From NCBI GenBank assembly GCA_029557025.1, contig JAKPRU010000172.1, forward strand, positions 1-7,703: 7,703 bases of DNA, given 5' to 3'. Numbering within the stretch: the stretch's first letter is position 1; every line of letters starts with the position of its first letter. Both the position numbers and the translations under genes were made by a program. Below, one piece after another: positions 6,951-7,703 of the stretch. Origin of the DNA: Candidatus Omnitrophota bacterium (GTDB taxonomy: Bacteria > Hinthialibacterota > Hinthialibacteria > Hinthialibacterales > JAKPRU01). Under the pieces are notes generated by a model. That model did not search any database. It was given only the letters and a program-made list of their open reading frames with translations, and was not told the origin of the DNA.

Positions 6951-6976
6951 TTATGGCCCTTCCCCTCAGGGCATAA
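6951..6976. other. Short hairpin beyond the end of the transposase remnant
   Basis: TTATG and CCCT (6951-6960, bulged G6956) pair with AGGGCATAA (6968-6976) around a 7-nt loop. The hairpin lies just past the stop of the minus-strand transposase remnant, where a terminator or element end could sit. No strong U-tract is present on either strand, so termination is only a possibility. Confidence 0.3.
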
Positions 6977-6979
6977 GCG

Positions 6980-7340
6980 CTAAGATAAGGAGAGTGTTGG
7001 TCTGTCAAGTTCTTCGATCTGCAATCTGCGTTTGCGCGGGGATTCCCGCAGCAGGCACGAGATATGAAACCAGTTTTTCACGGTTTCTTCCAGGTTAAGT
7101 GTGGGGCGAGCTGCGCTCTGCATCAGGCCGAGCATGAACTGCTCTTCCCGCCATAGGCAACGGCTGTGCCCCGAGTGCCGTGCAAAGCGGGTACCCCCAG
7201 GGAAAAAAAGTCTCGGCATGCCGAATGAGCAGTTCCACCAGAAAGGCAACGAAGAGTTTCCCGTGAATCCATGCCGGCGCAGATCGCTGGTCCACCTTAT
7301 GCAAGTGTCCCAGTCCCAGGACCCTCTGTGCCAATGTTCC
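6980..7340 (-). pseudogene. Frameshifted C-terminal remnant of an IS4-like (DDE) transposase
   Basis: Two minus-strand frames together read like the end of an IS4-type transposase. The first, from about 7340 to 7190, encodes 'LGLGHLHKVDQRSAPAW', 'IHGKLFVAFLVELLIRHAE' and 'TFFPWGYP'. This matches the family pattern of a LGHL-K-D--SA-AW segment, then GKL-VA-L-E-L and PWGY. The second frame, from about 7190 to the TAG at 6980, continues with 'LWREEQFMLGLMQSAARPTL' and 'RESPRKRRLQIEEL'. The switch needs an indel somewhere around 7160-7195. No catalytic DDE region precedes it, because the coding similarity stops at about 7340, next to the IS3-like left end. It is therefore a dead 3' fragment. The family call rests on remembered pattern, not on a search. 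Confidence 0.55.
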
Positions 7341-7346
7341 CTGAGA

Positions 7347-7384
7347 CAACCTCCTGTGAGAAATTAGTGTAGAAACGGAGGTTG
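7347..7384 (+). promoter_or_regulatory. Inverted repeat that can pair with the orfA ribosome-binding site
   Basis: CAACCTCC (7347-7354) is perfectly complementary to GGAGGTTG (7377-7384), with a 22-nt loop. The right arm contains the GGAGG Shine-Dalgarno (7377-7381) of orfA, 6 nt before its ATG at 7388. In an RNA that reads in from outside, the Shine-Dalgarno would be paired. IS10 and IS50 are known to use this kind of hairpin against readthrough activation. Function here is inferred. Confidence 0.5.
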
Positions 7385-7387
7385 AAG

Positions 7388-7703
7388 ATGAAGACGATGA
7401 GAAGGGTAAAAGAAAGGTCGGAGGAATGCGATGGGGGAGTCCTGAAGTGGAGTGGAGAGGAGCGAAGCGACTCGGAACGGAACGGAAGGACTCCCCCATC
7501 GTCGGTGCGTGCCGACGGGGTATCCCAGTCGCCACCCGATCCGGAGGTGGCGGAGAAAACGACTCGTCGGCGTTTTACGGCGGAGTACAAGGCCGGAATT
7601 GTGCGGGAAGCGGACGGGTGTACGCAACCGGGCCAAATTGGGGCGCTGCTGCGCCGAGAGGGGCTGTATTCCTCCCAACTGGTCCAATGGCGGGCGCAGC
7701 ACC
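7388..7703 (+). CDS. IS3-family-like transposase OrfA (helix-turn-helix), partial at the right edge
   Basis: The frame is open for 105 residues from the ATG at 7388 to the window end. From residue 60 it reads 'RRRFTAEYKAGIVREADGC' and then, at 79-105, 'QIGALLRREGLYSSQLVQWR' with flanking residues. This is the typical start of IS3-type OrfA proteins: an R-R-x-F-(T/S)-x-E-Y-K entry followed by a helix-turn-helix ending in a W-R. OrfA binds the element ends and is normally followed by OrfB, the DDE catalytic subunit, often made by -1 frameshifting. OrfB would lie beyond the window. The ATG at 7388 is backed by GGAGG 6 nt upstream. However, residues 1-39 are not typical of OrfA and contain a 15-bp inverted repeat. 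An in-frame GTG at 7505 (residue 40) would give a more usual length. The motif identification is strong; the start is uncertain. Confidence 0.78.
   Translation, partial: MKTMRRVKERSEECDGGVLKWSGEERSDSERNGRTPPSSVRADGVSQSPPDPEVAEKTTRRRFTAEYKAGIVREADGCTQPGQIGALLRREGLYSSQLVQWRAQH
7429..7501. repeat. 15-bp perfect inverted repeat with 43-nt loop in the orfA 5' region
   Basis: CGATGGGGGAGTCCT (7429-7443) is the exact reverse complement of AGGACTCCCCCATCG (7487-7501). The loop is purine-rich and contains GAGCGAAGCGACTCGGAACG. A second hairpin abuts it: CGTCGG (7500-7505) pairs with CCGACG (7512-7517). The unit looks like a palindromic element inserted within or just before orfA. Confidence 0.8.

Larger units (their letters stand above)
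7347..7703 (+). mobile_element. Left end of an IS3-family-like insertion sequence (runs off the right edge)
   Basis: The OrfA-like reading frame at 7388-7703 and the abrupt end of the transposase remnant near 7340 place an element boundary at about 7341-7360. A plausible terminal sequence is TGTGAGAAATTAGTGTAG, starting at about 7355. The exact terminus and target duplication cannot be fixed without the right end. The element seems to have inserted into the older IS4-like copy. Confidence 0.55.

Noticed and set aside
1542..7501. A shared GGGGGAG core in the repeats at 1542-1600, 6867-6930 and 7429-7501, suggesting one repeat family
   Set aside because: The shared core is only seven bases of low complexity, and the flanks differ completely. 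Common origin is not supported.
7095..7535. 146-residue minus-strand frame as one intact gene
   Set aside because: Only its middle part resembles a transposase. Its first half is antisense to orfA of the IS3-like element, and its end leaves the transposase frame after the PWGYP motif.

Overview
The window is bacterial DNA of moderate GC content, with dense, overlapping genes and clear GGAG(G) ribosome-binding sites. It looks like an environmental bacterium that makes an elaborate surface glycan. Nothing in it is lineage-specific enough for me to name a phylum, and every assignment below comes from reading motifs by eye.

Left and centre (1-4797, minus strand): a tightly packed operon runs right to left. 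Its order is a radical SAM/SPASM-like protein (4797-3697), a GT2 glycosyltransferase (3673-2714), a membrane-anchored SGNH hydrolase (2724-1669), a second SGNH-like protein (1676-285), and the start of a polytopic GT-C-type sugar transferase that runs off the left edge (292-1). The first gap is 23 bp and the remaining junctions overlap by 11, 8 and 8 bp, so translational coupling is likely. Inferred role: GT2 and the GT-C protein add sugars to a lipid-linked or exported glycan. The two SGNH proteins would add or remove acyl groups on the outer face of the membrane. The radical SAM enzyme would make an unidentified modification. The second SGNH gene carries two in-frame copies of a palindromic repeat in its N-terminal coding region.

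Centre-right (4798-6835): a 322-bp divergent intergenic region separates the operon from a plus-strand gene for a 571-aa polytopic membrane protein of GT-C-like architecture, probably part of the same glycan locus.

Right end (6836-7703): this is accessory, mobile-element territory. It holds a nested palindromic repeat just after the 571-aa gene, and a frameshifted C-terminal remnant of an IS4-like transposase on the minus strand. That remnant appears to be cut by the left end of an IS3-family-like insertion sequence. The OrfA of this element starts at 7388 on the plus strand and runs off the right edge. Its left end has an 8-bp inverted repeat that could mask the orfA ribosome-binding site. 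A 15-bp perfect inverted repeat lies inside an unusual N-terminal extension of OrfA.

I saw no tRNA, rRNA, CRISPR array or replication origin. I did not find a convincing wholly new system. The most unusual items are the protein-coding palindromic repeats and the architecture of the IS left end.
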